Assembly (NCBI RefSeq): GCF_003226255.1
Contig: NZ_QJST01000003.1
Location: 147,764 to 211,763, forward strand
Length of the DNA: 64,000 bases
Reading direction: 5' to 3'
DNA from: Idiomarina fontislapidosi
GTDB lineage: Bacteria; Pseudomonadota; Gammaproteobacteria; Enterobacterales; Alteromonadaceae
The position numbers were made by a program, and so were the translations under genes. The notes beneath the pieces were generated by a model. The model was not told where the DNA came from. It saw only the letters and a program-made list of their open reading frames with translations, and ran no database searches. Shown here in pieces: positions 18,263 through 27,748 of this stretch. How positions within the stretch are numbered: the stretch's first letter is position 1; every line of letters begins with the position of its first letter.

Positions 18263-19258
18263 ATGAAACAGACTCCGAAACTCGACGAATTTAATCTCAT
18301 TGAGCATTATTTCAAAGCCAAGTCGTATCGTGGTGATGTGATAGTTGGTGTAGGAGATGATGGCGCAGTGACAGAAGTGCCTGCCGATCATCAGTTAGTA
18401 ACTGTTACTGATACCATGGTGGAGGGGGTTCATTTTGATAAAACAACCCCCCCGCGTGCCATAGGGCACAAACTCGTAGCGGTTAATCTAAGTGATCTAG
18501 CGGCAATGGGGGCGGCACCGAGTTGGGGCAGCCTAGCGCTGACTTTACCTACGATCGACGAAGATTGGCTGCACGACTTTAGTGGCGGTTTGAAGGAGAT
18601 TTCAAACTACTATGAGTGCGATTTAATTGGCGGCGATACAACACGCGGTCCGTTGACGTTGACCTATACGGCTCAGGGCGTTGTGCCTAATGGCACGGCG
18701 ATTAGGCGAGACCAAGCTAAAGCGGGTGACTGGCTGTATGTGAGTGGTTCACTGGGTGACGCTGGTTTAGCATTAAGACTTTTACAGGGTGAGCTCTCTG
18801 CCACACATGGTCATTTGCAATCTTTAGTCAATCGTTTGCATTACCCGACGCCTCGCGTCGCATTAGGTCAATTACTACGTGGTGTGGCTAATAGCTGTAT
18901 TGATGTCTCAGATGGCTTACTCGCCGACTTAAATCATCTGCTGCCAAAGAAAGGTCAAATGGGCGTTCAACTCGAACTCGATAAATTGCCACTATCGTTG
19001 GCTTTGACAGAAACGCTCGACTTGGATGAGGCTTTTGCGCTCGCGTTAACCGCAGGTGATGACTACGAACTGCTATTTACCGTGCCAGAGCAAAACAGAG
19101 GTCGCTTAGAAACCATCACCTCTCACTTAAAAGATAAACCGGTATGCATCGGACGTATTGTTAAAGATGAACAGCGGCAAGTTAAGATGACCTATCAAGG
19201 CGAACATTGGCAAATGCCAGATATTAAGCTGGGCTATAACCATTTTGGAGCGCCTTAG
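18263..19258 (+). CDS. thiL: Thiamine-monophosphate kinase
   Basis: A 331-residue kinase that converts thiamine monophosphate to thiamine pyrophosphate, the cofactor used by Dxs encoded nearby. Signatures: EFNLIEHYF at the start, VGDDGAV, VTVTDTMVEGVHFD, GHKLVAVNLSDLAAMGA, LIGGDTTRGP and CIDVSDGLLADLNHL. Length is near the family norm (E. coli 325). The ATG at 18263 has no SD because the T-tract of a hairpin sits directly before it. pgpA starts 1 bp after the stop. Confidence 0.97.
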   Translation: MKQTPKLDEFNLIEHYFKAKSYRGDVIVGVGDDGAVTEVPADHQLVTVTDTMVEGVHFDKTTPPRAIGHKLVAVNLSDLAAMGAAPSWGSLALTLPTIDEDWLHDFSGGLKEISNYYECDLIGGDTTRGPLTLTYTAQGVVPNGTAIRRDQAKAGDWLYVSGSLGDAGLALRLLQGELSATHGHLQSLVNRLHYPTPRVALGQLLRGVANSCIDVSDGLLADLNHLLPKKGQMGVQLELDKLPLSLALTETLDLDEAFALALTAGDDYELLFTVPEQNRGRLETITSHLKDKPVCIGRIVKDEQRQVKMTYQGEHWQMPDIKLGYNHFGAP

Positions 19259-19259
19259 T

Positions 19260-19760
19260 ATGCGTCGTTTTCCTGGGCTCTCTTTGCGCAACCCTATCGA
19301 TTTATTGGCACTGGGTTTGGGCTCTGGTCTAGCGCCTAAAGCGCCGGGTACATTCGGTACATTAGCGGCTGTGCCATTGGTTTACGCCATGTTGCTGCTT
19401 GATGTGACAAGTTATACGGTGGTGATGCTACTGTGCACACTGGTGGGTATTTATATCTGTCGCAGTGCGGCAGATAAAATGGGCGTACATGACCACCCAG
19501 CTATCGTGTGGGACGAGTTTGTCGGATTAATGTTTACGATGTGGGCGTTGCCCGCAAACTTTGGGCTACTAGTGCTCGGATTCTTGGTTTTTCGTGTGTT
19601 TGATATTCTCAAGCCGTGGCCCATTAGTTGGCTTGATAAACGCTTGCATGGCGGGACAGGGATTATGCTAGATGATGTACTTGCTGGTGTTGCGAGTCAT
19701 ATTGTTTTGCAACTCATACTCGCAACCTCGGTCGGCAGCGACTGGCTGGCAGCCGCCTAA
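19260..19760 (+). CDS. pgpA: Phosphatidylglycerophosphatase A
   Basis: A 166-residue inner-membrane enzyme that dephosphorylates phosphatidylglycerophosphate to phosphatidylglycerol. Motifs: the N-terminal LGLGSGLAPKAPGTFGTLAA and the acidic metal-binding cluster MGVHDHPAIVWDEFVG, plus FRVFDILKPWPISWLDK and MLDDVLAGV. I use ATG 19260 (SD GGAG inside the thiL 3' end) rather than TTG 19245, which would overlap thiL. It ends the ribH-nusB-thiL-pgpA unit and faces dxs, with 9 bp between the two stop codons. Confidence 0.96.
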   Translation: MRRFPGLSLRNPIDLLALGLGSGLAPKAPGTFGTLAAVPLVYAMLLLDVTSYTVVMLLCTLVGIYICRSAADKMGVHDHPAIVWDEFVGLMFTMWALPANFGLLVLGFLVFRVFDILKPWPISWLDKRLHGGTGIMLDDVLAGVASHIVLQLILATSVGSDWLAAA

Positions 19761-19769
19761 ATTAACCTG

Positions 19770-21614
19770 TTATGCTAGGTGATGCTGGATACGCGCTGTA
19801 ATCGCGTCAGCAGTTAAACCAAGCTCTTCTTTAACTTCTGTCTGGCTACCATGCTTAATAAACTCATCGGGTAAGCCAATGTTGAGCGTTGACACACTGA
19901 TTTGAGCTTCTGCAAGAGCTTCATTAACCGCACTACCTGCACCACCCGCAACAGCATTTTCTTCTAATGTTACTAGCAGTTTATGACGTTTAGCCGCTTC
20001 GATGATGGCGTGCGTATCAAGAGGCTTAACAAACCGCATATCGATCACACTGGCATCGATGCTTTCGGCAACAGCTAGTGCCTCCGGTAGTAGGGTACCA
20101 AAGTTCAAGATGGCAACCTCATTGCCTTCATGAACTGCACGTGATTTGCCGATCTCGAGCAGCGTATCTTGTTCTCTAAGCTTAACGCCTGTTCCACTGC
20201 CGCGTGGATAGCGAACCGCAGCAGGACCTAGGTGACAGTAACCCGTATACAGCATATCGCGACACTCTTGTTCATCGCTCGGGGTCATCACGACCATGTT
20301 TGGAATACACCGCAGATAGCTTAAATCAAATGCACCTTGGTGGGTTGGGCCGTCGGCACCGACAATACCCGCGCGATCGACCGCAAATAACACATCAAGG
20401 TTCTGAAGTGCGACATCGTGAATTACTTGGTCATAAGCACGTTGCAAGAATGTCGAGTAAATCGCTACAACGGGCTTAAGTCCAGCGATGGCAAGTCCCG
20501 CCGCATAAGTGACACTGTGTTGTTCAGCAATAGCGACGTCAAAATACTGATCTGGATAAAGTTTTGAAAACTTCACCATGCCCGAGCCCTCGCGCATAGC
20601 CGGTGTAATCGCCATGAGCTTCGCATCGGATTGGGCGTGGTCGCATAGCCAATCACCAAACACCTCGGAGTAGCTGGGAATGCCAGGCTTTTTGCTTGGT
20701 AATGTTGACTGCGCCGGGTCAAACTTAGGCACGCCATGGTAGCCAATTGGATCAGCCTCGGCTGGACGATACCCTTTACCTTTTTGAGTGACGACATGAA
20801 GCAGCTGAGGACCACGCAGGTGCTTCATATTTTTTAGTGTCTCGACTAAGGTATCAATATCGTGACCATCAATAGGTCCGATATAATTAAAACCGAGCTC
20901 TTCAAAAATCGTACCTGGTGCCATCATGCCTTTCATGTGCTCTTCGGCGCGGCTCGCCAAGTGATGAATAGGGGGCAATGGCTTCAGTAATTTTTTGCCT
21001 TGTTCGCGTATCTTGGTATAAAAACGACCCGATAAAAGGCGTGCAAAATGTTGGTTGAGGGCTCCAACGTTTTCTGAAATAGACATATCATTGTCGTTTA
21101 GCACAACCAACATATCCGGCTTAATGTCACCCGCATGGTTCATGGCTTCAAATACCATGCCTGCTGTCATTGCGCCATCCCCGATAACTGAAACGACTTT
21201 CTCGTTTGAGCCTGAGCGCTGTGCGGCGACAGCCATCCCCAGTGCTGCCGAGATAGATGTACTCGAATGCCCTACTGACAACACATCATATTCACTCTCT
21301 TCGCGCCAAGGGAAGGGATGCAATCCATCTTTTTGACGGATTGTATGGAGTTGATGTTTACGACCTGTCAGTATTTTATGAGGGTAGGCTTGGTGACCTA
21401 CATCCCATACCAGTTTGTCTTTGGGGGTGTTGTAAACATAATGCAGTGCCACTGTAAGTTCAACGGTGCCAAGCCCCGATGCCAAGTGACCACTACTACG
21501 GCTAACCGAATCGAGTAAGTAAGCGCGTACTTCGTCGCATACTGCCTTCAATCGATGAGTCGGAAGCTTGCGCAGATCTGTTGGGTATTCAATACCGTCT
21601 AATAATTTGGTCAT
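19770..21614 (-). CDS. dxs: 1-deoxy-D-xylulose-5-phosphate synthase
   Basis: A 614-residue thiamine-pyrophosphate enzyme that makes DXP from pyruvate and glyceraldehyde 3-phosphate, the entry step of the MEP isoprenoid pathway. Motifs: [28 protein letters not shown], the TPP/Mg motif GDGAMTAGM with [22 protein letters not shown], and the transketolase-like [18 protein letters not shown] use ATG 21614, which gives the normal N-terminus [11 protein letters not shown]; an in-frame TTG at 21632 would overlap ispA. It follows ispA by 14 bp in the xseB-ispA-dxs operon. Confidence 0.98.
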   Translation of the reverse strand: MTKLLDGIEYPTDLRKLPTHRLKAVCDEVRAYLLDSVSRSSGHLASGLGTVELTVALHYVYNTPKDKLVWDVGHQAYPHKILTGRKHQLHTIRQKDGLHPFPWREESEYDVLSVGHSSTSISAALGMAVAAQRSGSNEKVVSVIGDGAMTAGMVFEAMNHAGDIKPDMLVVLNDNDMSISENVGALNQHFARLLSGRFYTKIREQGKKLLKPLPPIHHLASRAEEHMKGMMAPGTIFEELGFNYIGPIDGHDIDTLVETLKNMKHLRGPQLLHVVTQKGKGYRPAEADPIGYHGVPKFDPAQSTLPSKKPGIPSYSEVFGDWLCDHAQSDAKLMAITPAMREGSGMVKFSKLYPDQYFDVAIAEQHSVTYAAGLAIAGLKPVVAIYSTFLQRAYDQVIHDVALQNLDVLFAVDRAGIVGADGPTHQGAFDLSYLRCIPNMVVMTPSDEQECRDMLYTGYCHLGPAAVRYPRGSGTGVKLREQDTLLEIGKSRAVHEGNEVAILNFGTLLPEALAVAESIDASVIDMRFVKPLDTHAIIEAAKRHKLLVTLEENAVAGGAGSAVNEALAEAQISVSTLNIGLPDEFIKHGSQTEVKEELGLTADAITARIQHHLA

Positions 21615-21628
21615 ATGTCTCGTATAGC

Positions 21629-22516
21629 TCAATGATCTCGTTGCAGCAAGATCTCAGAAAATGTTTTTAGTTTTTGAGTATTGTACGGGATCTTGTTGAG
21701 TGACAGTAGTGCTTGTTGGTGCAATGACATCAGTTTTTTGTTAGCGCCGTCAAGTCCAAGTAACGCGACGTAGGTCGCTTTATGGTGGGCCTGGTCAGAG
21801 CCTTGCGGCTTGCCCATCACCTCAGTATTACCGACAACATCAAGAATATCGTCGTAAACTTGATATGCCAGGCCTATCCAACTGGCAAAGTCGCAGAAGT
21901 CATCTAGGTATTGCTGGCTGTCCTCACTGCCCGAGAGGGCTCCCAGTGCTGCAGCCGAGCGGATAAGTGCACCGGTTTTATGGCGGTGGATGGTCTCTAA
22001 TGCCTGTTCATTAATCGATTGACCTGTCGCATTAAGGTCTAATGCTTGCCCTAAGCACATTCCCTTGGCGCCACTGGCCGTAGCAAGCTGATGGATCATC
22101 TGAATACGACGCTCAGCAGGCAAGCGTTCGCTTTTCATTTGGCTCAAGACTTCGAAAGCGAGTGTTTGTAACGCATCACCTGCTAGAATAGCCGTCGCTT
22201 CGCCAAACTTGATATGACAAGTAGGGTGCCCGCGGCGAAGTTCATCGTCATCCATTGCTGGGAGGTCATCGTGAATTAATGAATAAGCATGGATCAGCTC
22301 GACGGCACATGCAGCGTCAAGCGCGTCGTCAGAGTCAGCGCCACACAGCTCTGCGACCGTCATGGTTAGAAACGGGCGAATTCGTTTACCGCCGAGTAGC
22401 ACACCGTAAGCCATCGCTTCTTTTAAATCGCTCGGAGCAAGATGGGTTGCGATCAACTGATCAAGTCGCTTATCGACGCTCGTTCTGACATCAGCTGTAA
22501 ACTGCTTAATGTTCAC
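21629..22516 (-). CDS. ispA: Farnesyl diphosphate synthase (geranyltranstransferase)
   Basis: A 295-residue all-helical prenyltransferase that makes C15 farnesyl diphosphate from DMAPP and IPP for ubiquinone and undecaprenyl chains. The first aspartate-rich motif is [14 protein letters not shown] (DDx4D, bacterial FPPS type) and the second is [21 protein letters not shown] and [12 protein letters not shown] bind the diphosphates. The start is GTG 22516, overlapping the xseB stop (GTGA), with SD GAGG in the xseB tail. Length matches E. coli IspA (299). Confidence 0.97.
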   Translation of the reverse strand: MNIKQFTADVRTSVDKRLDQLIATHLAPSDLKEAMAYGVLLGGKRIRPFLTMTVAELCGADSDDALDAACAVELIHAYSLIHDDLPAMDDDELRRGHPTCHIKFGEATAILAGDALQTLAFEVLSQMKSERLPAERRIQMIHQLATASGAKGMCLGQALDLNATGQSINEQALETIHRHKTGALIRSAAALGALSGSEDSQQYLDDFCDFASWIGLAYQVYDDILDVVGNTEVMGKPQGSDQAHHKATYVALLGLDGANKKLMSLHQQALLSLNKIPYNTQKLKTFSEILLQRDH

Positions 22517-22755
22517 TCCGACGCCTCACCCTGCTGTTCACTCAATTCTTGTTCGCCGTTTTTTTCTAGTAACGTTGAAACTTTTTGTTCGGCACTTTGT
22601 AGTTGAGTTTGACTTAAACGCGACAGTTTCACCGCCTGTTCAAACTTTTCTAGTGACGTTTCCAATGGAAGGTCGCCTTGTTCAAGCTCATTAACTAACT
22701 GTTCGAGTTGTTGTAGTGCTTGTTCAAAAGATAGGTTTTCTTCCTGTTTAGTCAT
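22513..22755 (-). CDS. xseB: Exodeoxyribonuclease VII small subunit
   Basis: An 80-residue helical protein that binds the XseA catalytic subunit to form a single-strand DNA exonuclease. The signature is LSFEQALQQLEQLVNELEQGDLPLETSLEKFE, quoted here as its halves FEQALQQLEQLV and GDLPLETSLEKFE. Length equals E. coli XseB (80). It is first in xseB-ispA-dxs and overlaps ispA by 4 bp. It is divergent from pomA across 172 bp. xseA is not in the window. Confidence 0.96.
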   Translation of the reverse strand: MTKQEENLSFEQALQQLEQLVNELEQGDLPLETSLEKFEQAVKLSRLSQTQLQSAEQKVSTLLEKNGEQELSEQQGEASE

Positions 22756-22795
22756 AGTGTATCGCCTTTAGTCTCAACATAGCGTCATTATCATA

Positions 22796-22822
22796 TAAAG
22801 AAACTCGAATGTCAGCCGATGA
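22796..22822 (+). promoter_or_regulatory. Sigma28 (FliA) flagellar promoter for pomAB
   Basis: TAAAGAAA, an 11-bp spacer, then GCCGATGA. The FliA consensus is TAAAGTTT-N11-GCCGATAA, so 13 of 16 positions match with exact spacing. It reads towards pomA, whose GTG start lies 105 bp downstream of its end. Motor stator genes are classic late-class flagellar genes, which supports the assignment. Confidence 0.8.
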
Positions 22823-22927
22823 TCAATGCGTGGTTTACTTAATTTTACAATATAGGTTGCTACGTTGAGTGGGATGTTTAAAATTGAGGTTCTAGCCAAA
22901 TTTACCGCGTCAAGTGGAGGAAACTGA

Positions 22928-23695
22928 GTGGATATAGCAACGCTGGTAGGGATCATTGGAGCTATAGGCTTTGTCGTTGCCGCGATGGTACTTGGTGGTG
23001 ACCCCGGTCTTTTTATCGACACTCAGTCAATATTGATTGTTGTGGGCGGTTCACTGTTTATTGTCATGGCAAACTTTCCGCTACAGCAATTCTTTGCCAC
23101 AGGTAAGGTCGTGGTGAAAGCTTTTTTCTTTAAGATTGAGCATCCGCAAGAATTGATTGATAGCGCGGTCGAAATGGCTGATTCAGCACGTAAAGGCGGC
23201 TTTTTGGCACTTGAAGAAGCTGAGATTCCCAACCCATTTTTTCGTAAAGGGGTTGATATGCTGGTCGATGGGCACGATGCCGACGTGGTTAAGCAGACTT
23301 TGAGTAAAGATATCGGAATGAGCTTTGCACGTCACGAAGAGGGCGCTCGTTTTTTCAAAGTATTAGCTGACGTTGCTCCTGCCATGGGGATGATTGGTAC
23401 GTTGATAGGTTTGGTGGCGATGCTGGCGAACATGGATGATCCAAAGGCAATCGGGCCTGCTATGTCCGTGGCTTTGTTGACAACCCTATATGGTGCGTTC
23501 CTTGCTAATGTGATTGCGATCCCAATTGCCAACAAGCTTGTTTTGCGTGCCGAACAAGAGAAGCTTAATCGCCAACTCATTCTTGACGCCATACTGGGTA
23601 TTCAAGATGGACAGAACCCTCGTGTTATCGAAGGTTTACTTCGTAACTACCTCGCTGAATCTAAGCGTGTTAACGAAGGCAACGAGGAAGAATAG
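22928..23695 (+). CDS. pomA: Flagellar motor stator protein PomA (sodium type)
   Basis: A 255-residue inner-membrane protein with four helices that surrounds PomB to form the ion channel and pushes on FliG. Motifs: MDIATLVGIIGAIGF at the N-terminus, the large cytoplasmic loop between helices 2 and 3 with charged residues, then APAMGMIGTLIGLVAML and the helix-4 LLTTLYGAFLANVIAIPIANK. Length equals Vibrio PomA (253). The start is GTG 22928 with a strong SD (GGAGGA). pomB follows after 5 bp. A sigma28 promoter lies upstream. Confidence 0.96.
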   Translation: MDIATLVGIIGAIGFVVAAMVLGGDPGLFIDTQSILIVVGGSLFIVMANFPLQQFFATGKVVVKAFFFKIEHPQELIDSAVEMADSARKGGFLALEEAEIPNPFFRKGVDMLVDGHDADVVKQTLSKDIGMSFARHEEGARFFKVLADVAPAMGMIGTLIGLVAMLANMDDPKAIGPAMSVALLTTLYGAFLANVIAIPIANKLVLRAEQEKLNRQLILDAILGIQDGQNPRVIEGLLRNYLAESKRVNEGNEEE

Positions 23696-23700
23696 CGCTT

Positions 23701-24630
23701 ATGGCTGCTGCAGACGACCAAGAAGAATGCCGTTGCCCGCCACCGGGGTTGCCGATGTGGATGGCGACCTTTGCTGATCTGATGACGCTATTAATGTGCT
23801 TTTTCGTATTGTTGCTGGCGTTTTCCGAAATGGATGTTTTGAAGTTTAAACAGATTGCCGGCTCAATGAAGTATGCGCTGGGTGTGCAAAATAAAATTGA
23901 AGTTAAAGATATTCCAAAAGGTACGAGTGTTATTGCCCAAGAGTTCCGTCCAGGGCGGCCTGAGCCCACCCCCATTGAAACCATACAGCAACAAACCGTT
24001 GAGATGACTCAGCAGATGTTAGAGTTTCAAGAAGGCGAATCTGACTTTGCTGGTGGAAAGCAGACAGAGCGTGGTGGTCAGCAAGCAGATAGTGCGGATG
24101 ATAAGAAAGCGGCTGAAAGCTCAAAATCGGAACCCGCGATGGAAGACGAAGTTAAGGAGTTAATGGAGCGTATTCGCGAACAGCTTAATGAGAATATTCA
24201 AGCGGGAACACTCGAACTCGAGCAACTTGGGCAGCAAATTATCATTCGGATTAAGGAAAATGGTTCGTTTCCTGAGGGTTCAGCTTTCTTACAACCGCAA
24301 TTTAAACCGGTTATTCGTGAGGTCGCTGAGGCGTTAAAGGATATTCCCGGTGAAGTGACCATTTCGGGACATACCGATAACCAGCCGCTGATTTCTGAGA
24401 TGTATAGCTCTAAATGGGACTTGTCGGCTAAACGAGCAGTGGCGGTCGCTGAAGAAATGACGTCAGTCGAGGGATTCGACCAGTCGCGTTTAGTGACGAT
24501 GGGATATTCGGATACTAAGCCGATTGTGCCAAATAACTCGGCCTCTAATCGGGCGCTTAATCGACGGGTCGATATCGCGATTATGCAAGGTAAGGCGAAA
24601 GAGTCTGACCCCGTTGATGTGATTGAGTAG
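23701..24630 (+). CDS. pomB: Flagellar motor stator protein PomB (sodium type)
   Basis: A 309-residue stator subunit. The short N-terminus CRCPPPGLPMWMATFADLM leads into one helix; D26 is the expected ion-binding aspartate. The stretch LMCFFVLLLAFSEMDVLKFK and the plug-region KDIPKGTSVIAQEFRPGRPEP closely resemble Vibrio PomB, which points to Na+ rather than H+. The C-terminal OmpA-like peptidoglycan-binding domain (about 190-295) has TISGHTDNQPL and NRALNRRVDIAI. It forms an operon with pomA. The start is ATG 23701. Confidence 0.96.
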   Translation: MAAADDQEECRCPPPGLPMWMATFADLMTLLMCFFVLLLAFSEMDVLKFKQIAGSMKYALGVQNKIEVKDIPKGTSVIAQEFRPGRPEPTPIETIQQQTVEMTQQMLEFQEGESDFAGGKQTERGGQQADSADDKKAAESSKSEPAMEDEVKELMERIREQLNENIQAGTLELEQLGQQIIIRIKENGSFPEGSAFLQPQFKPVIREVAEALKDIPGEVTISGHTDNQPLISEMYSSKWDLSAKRAVAVAEEMTSVEGFDQSRLVTMGYSDTKPIVPNNSASNRALNRRVDIAIMQGKAKESDPVDVIE

Positions 24631-24701
24631 CTACGCTAGCTCGCAGGAGCAAAAAATCGTATAATTGGTGGTTTTTATATCAAGCGGAAACTGAGGCCAC
24701 C

Positions 24702-26159
24702 ATGAAGTTTGTTGTACGGTTGCATGCCGAAATCACGATTAAAAGCCGATCTGTTCGGAAGCGCTACGGCAAAGTGCTTACTAACAACCTACGTAAAGTG
24801 TTAGCCGATATCGATTCAGATCTGTATGTAAAGTGGTTGTGGGACCGTATCGAGGTGACCTGCGAATCCGATCATGAGCAGACACGTCAGACGATCATCG
24901 ACAAACTGGCATGTACGCCCGGAATTTCTTGGTTTGCCGAGGTTATTGAACGCCCCCTAGACGAGTTCGAAGTGTTGTCTGAATGGGTGGCTGGATTCTG
25001 GTTAGAGAAAATTGCCCGACAAACCTTTGCCGTGCGAGTAAAACGAAAAGGGCATCATGACTTCTCCTCGCAGCAACTCGAACGTTATCTTGGCGGATAC
25101 CTACTTCAGCACGAGCCAACCGCGCAGGTGCAACTCAAAGCGCCGGACCACGAAATCACATTGCAAATCATCGAGCAAAATATCCAGTTAGTGGGTGAGC
25201 GTAGACTCGGCTTGGGTGGATTTCCTATTCCAACCCAAGAGACAGTGATAAGCCTGATGAGTGGCGGCTTTGATTCGAGTGTTGCAAGCTTTGAATTTAT
25301 TCGCCGTGGCGCGCGTACGCATTTTTGTTTCTTTAACTTAGGTGGTGATGCACATGAAGTTGCCGTTAAACAAATCTGCCATTATCTGTGGGAGCGCTAT
25401 AGTAAATCGCACCCCATTAAGTTTGTCAGCGTAGACTTTGCGCCGATTGTCGAAGATATCTTAACAAAGGTCGATAATGGAGCCATGGGTGTAGTGCTCA
25501 AGCGACAAATGCTGAGAGCGGCGACACGTGTCGGCTACTTCCTAAAAGCCCAAGCCTTAGTGACCGGTGAAGCCATAGGGCAAGTATCCAGTCAAACATT
25601 GGCGAACCTGCAGGTAATCGATAAAGCGACTGAAACCCTCGTTTTACGCCCGCTGATTACCGCTGATAAACAAAGCATCGTTGATCAAGCTAAACGTATT
25701 GGCACTGAAGCACTTGCTAAGACTATTCCTGAGTATTGCGGTGTCATCTCCAACAAGCCAACCGTAAAAGCCGATGAGCAAGCTATTTTGGCGGAGGAAG
25801 ACAAGCTGGATATGAGCTTGATAGAGCAAGTGGTGCGTAATGCTCAAGTATTGAGTATGCAAGATATTGCGGATGCGGCGCAGCAACAGGTTCAATTAAA
25901 GCAGACGGCGTCCGCCAAGCCTAAAGTCATTATCGATATTCGCACCGATGAAGAAATTGAAGAACACCCATTGTCGACGTCGCTGGACGTTATTGAAATG
26001 CCGTTTTTTAAGGTGCAGTCAGAGTTTGTAAAACTGGATGACTCGAAACATTATCTATTATATTGTTCGCAGGGAGTGATGAGTAAAATGCAAACGTTAT
26101 TACTGCAGGAAGCGGGTTACGATAACGTTTCGGTGTATGAAGGACAGGACGTTGAGTAA
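24702..26159 (+). CDS. thiI: tRNA 4-thiouridine synthase / thiamine sulfurtransferase ThiI
   Basis: A 485-residue protein that makes 4-thiouridine at tRNA position 8 and passes sulfur to ThiS for thiamine. Order: N-terminal ferredoxin-like domain, THUMP domain, PP-loop ATPase (LMSGGFDSSVASFEF), and C-terminal rhodanese domain (about 385-485). The two working cysteines are present: C346 (PEYCGVI) and rhodanese C455 (LYCSQGVMS). Length equals E. coli ThiI (482). The gene order pomAB-thiI beside xseB-ispA-dxs is that of Vibrio. Its 3' end overlaps the VanZ-like gene by about 20 bp. Confidence 0.97.
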   Translation: MKFVVRLHAEITIKSRSVRKRYGKVLTNNLRKVLADIDSDLYVKWLWDRIEVTCESDHEQTRQTIIDKLACTPGISWFAEVIERPLDEFEVLSEWVAGFWLEKIARQTFAVRVKRKGHHDFSSQQLERYLGGYLLQHEPTAQVQLKAPDHEITLQIIEQNIQLVGERRLGLGGFPIPTQETVISLMSGGFDSSVASFEFIRRGARTHFCFFNLGGDAHEVAVKQICHYLWERYSKSHPIKFVSVDFAPIVEDILTKVDNGAMGVVLKRQMLRAATRVGYFLKAQALVTGEAIGQVSSQTLANLQVIDKATETLVLRPLITADKQSIVDQAKRIGTEALAKTIPEYCGVISNKPTVKADEQAILAEEDKLDMSLIEQVVRNAQVLSMQDIADAAQQQVQLKQTASAKPKVIIDIRTDEEIEEHPLSTSLDVIEMPFFKVQSEFVKLDDSKHYLLYCSQGVMSKMQTLLLQEAGYDNVSVYEGQDVE

Positions 26160-26511
26160 CTTAAGTGCCTCCCGCGTGATAGCGCGTGCAATTTTTTTAA
26201 GTTTGTTAGTCGCGATCACTTTTGCATTCTTGTGGCAGGTGCCGAGCCACGAGGCGAGCCGTATGCTACCCCACGCCGATAAGTGGGTGCACTTTACTGC
26301 GTTTTTCTTGCTAAGTTTCACCCTGCATAAGGCGTTCGACCTATCTGGCAAAGTCGCGATTGCGTTATTGCTGATATATGGCTGCGCGATTGAAGTGATC
26401 CAGTATTATATTCCTGGCAGAGGCTCGGACGTGATGGATTGGCTTGCTGATGCAGCAGGCGTTGTCGCCTACTTCTCACTACTGTGGATATTTCGAAAGC
26501 GCCGTCATTAA
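26137..26511 (+). CDS. VanZ-family small membrane protein
   Basis: A 124-residue protein with about four hydrophobic segments. VanZ-like features are HADKWVHFTAFFLLSFTLH, the YGCAIEVIQYYIPGRGSDVMDW motif (quoted as AIEVIQYYIPGR and SDVMDWLADAAGV) and a short basic C-terminus. VanZ relatives confer low teicoplanin resistance in some bacteria, but the general function is unknown. The start is uncertain: ATG 26137 lies inside thiI, and TTG 26152 is an alternative with AGGAC upstream. Its stop codon overlaps the srmB stop on the other strand, inside the loop of a hairpin. Confidence 0.8.
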   Translation: MKDRTLSNLSASRVIARAIFLSLLVAITFAFLWQVPSHEASRMLPHADKWVHFTAFFLLSFTLHKAFDLSGKVAIALLLIYGCAIEVIQYYIPGRGSDVMDWLADAAGVVAYFSLLWIFRKRRH

Positions 26512-26525
26512 CGGCGCTTTTTAGT
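26496..26525. terminator. Terminator hairpin shared by the VanZ-like gene and srmB
   Basis: A perfect 10-bp stem (AAAGCGCCGT with ACGGCGCTTT) and a 5-nt loop, followed on the plus strand by further T residues (TTTTTAG overall). Both convergent genes end inside it: their stop codons, TAA on plus and TAA on minus, overlap within TTAA at 26508-26511. The A/T flanks make it usable in both directions, although the minus-strand T-tract is only three bases. Confidence 0.75.
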
Positions 26526-27722
26526 TTTCTTAGCTTGTTTTTTCTTTTTGACACGCTTTTTATCGGTCGATGGAAATTTATACTGAGGTTTGAGTCCCTC
26601 AATAACTCGCCTATCAAGGCGGTGTTCCATGTAGCGCTCAATTTTACCCAGTAGCAGTGCGTCATGTGCCTCGACTAACGAAACCGCCAATCCTTTTTGT
26701 CCTGCGCGTGCTGTGCGACCAATACGGTGAACATAGACATCGGCTTGTTTAGGTAAATCGTAGTTGATGACCAATTTAATATCATCAATATCGAGACCCC
26801 GAGAAGCAACATCAGTGGCGACCAACACGACATTATCGCGACGTTTGAATTCGATAATCTTTTGCTGCCGCTCCGCATGCGGTAAGTCACCCCGCAAGAA
26901 CATAACGGGAACCTCTTGTGACTGCAAATAGCTCGCCAAGGCTTGTACACGCTCGCGAGTACGCGCAAAAATGATAGAGCGTCCAGGGTGTTGTTGCAGT
27001 AATGCCATCAGCAACTGGCGTTTATGGTCGTCGGTATCAGCAAGGTACGCTTGCTCGATAATCTTGCCTCGTTCACGCTTAGGAGGTGTGACTTCAACCA
27101 ACTCAGGCTCATTAAGCAGTGAACGCGAGAATGCGGCAACACCTTCGCTGTCAATCGTTGCTGAGCAAAGAATCGCGTGTTGGCGATTACGCGCGTGCAT
27201 CGCAATATCTTTAACAACGTCTTTGAAGCCCATATCCAACATGCGATCGGCTTCATCAATAACAAGCCACTCGACGGTTTCAAGCGCATATTGTTCGGCT
27301 TCTAAGAGGTCGAGTAAACGACCCGGTGTCGCAATCACAATATCATGGCTTTTTTCGAGGCGATTCAGTTGGCTACCATAGTTAACACCACCGGTGACTA
27401 CGATAGAGGATAAGTTAGTGAGCTCTCGAAACATCTCTGCTTGCTGATAGATTTGCTCGGCAAGTTCGCGCGTCGGTGCCATAATCAGCGCACGCGCCGC
27501 GCCCGGTTGCTTGCGCGGAAAATCTATCATGTGTTGCAACACCGGCAGCAAAAACGCCAACGTTTTACCAGTGCCTGTTGGCGAGCTGATAAGCAAATCG
27601 TGTCCGTCCATTGCCGCGGGTAAAGCCGCTTGCTGAACTTTAGCAGGCTTATTTAGGCCTGCTGCTTTTAGCACCGAAATCAGTGCGTCATCGAGCTCTA
27701 GTTCTTGCCAGTCTGGCGTCAT
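26508..27722 (-). CDS. srmB: DEAD-box ATP-dependent RNA helicase SrmB
   Basis: A 404-residue helicase that aids early 50S ribosome assembly and RNA remodelling. Motifs: Q-motif region FxxLxLxD-like WQELELDDALISVL with VQQAALPAA, motif I SSPTGTGKT, Ia PTRELAEQ, II VIDEADRML (DEAD), III SAT, V ATDVASRGLDI, VI HRIGRTARAG. The stretch LQHMIDFPRKQPG is characteristic of SrmB rather than RhlE or DeaD. The C-terminus is a Lys/Arg-rich tail (KKKQAKKTKKRR) for RNA binding. It starts 26 bp after the usp stop, so it may be read from the sulP-usp transcript. Confidence 0.93.
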   Translation of the reverse strand: MTPDWQELELDDALISVLKAAGLNKPAKVQQAALPAAMDGHDLLISSPTGTGKTLAFLLPVLQHMIDFPRKQPGAARALIMAPTRELAEQIYQQAEMFRELTNLSSIVVTGGVNYGSQLNRLEKSHDIVIATPGRLLDLLEAEQYALETVEWLVIDEADRMLDMGFKDVVKDIAMHARNRQHAILCSATIDSEGVAAFSRSLLNEPELVEVTPPKRERGKIIEQAYLADTDDHKRQLLMALLQQHPGRSIIFARTRERVQALASYLQSQEVPVMFLRGDLPHAERQQKIIEFKRRDNVVLVATDVASRGLDIDDIKLVINYDLPKQADVYVHRIGRTARAGQKGLAVSLVEAHDALLLGKIERYMEHRLDRRVIEGLKPQYKFPSTDKKRVKKKKQAKKTKKRR

Positions 27723-27748
27723 TCAATGCATTCCTAAGATGTTTAAAT

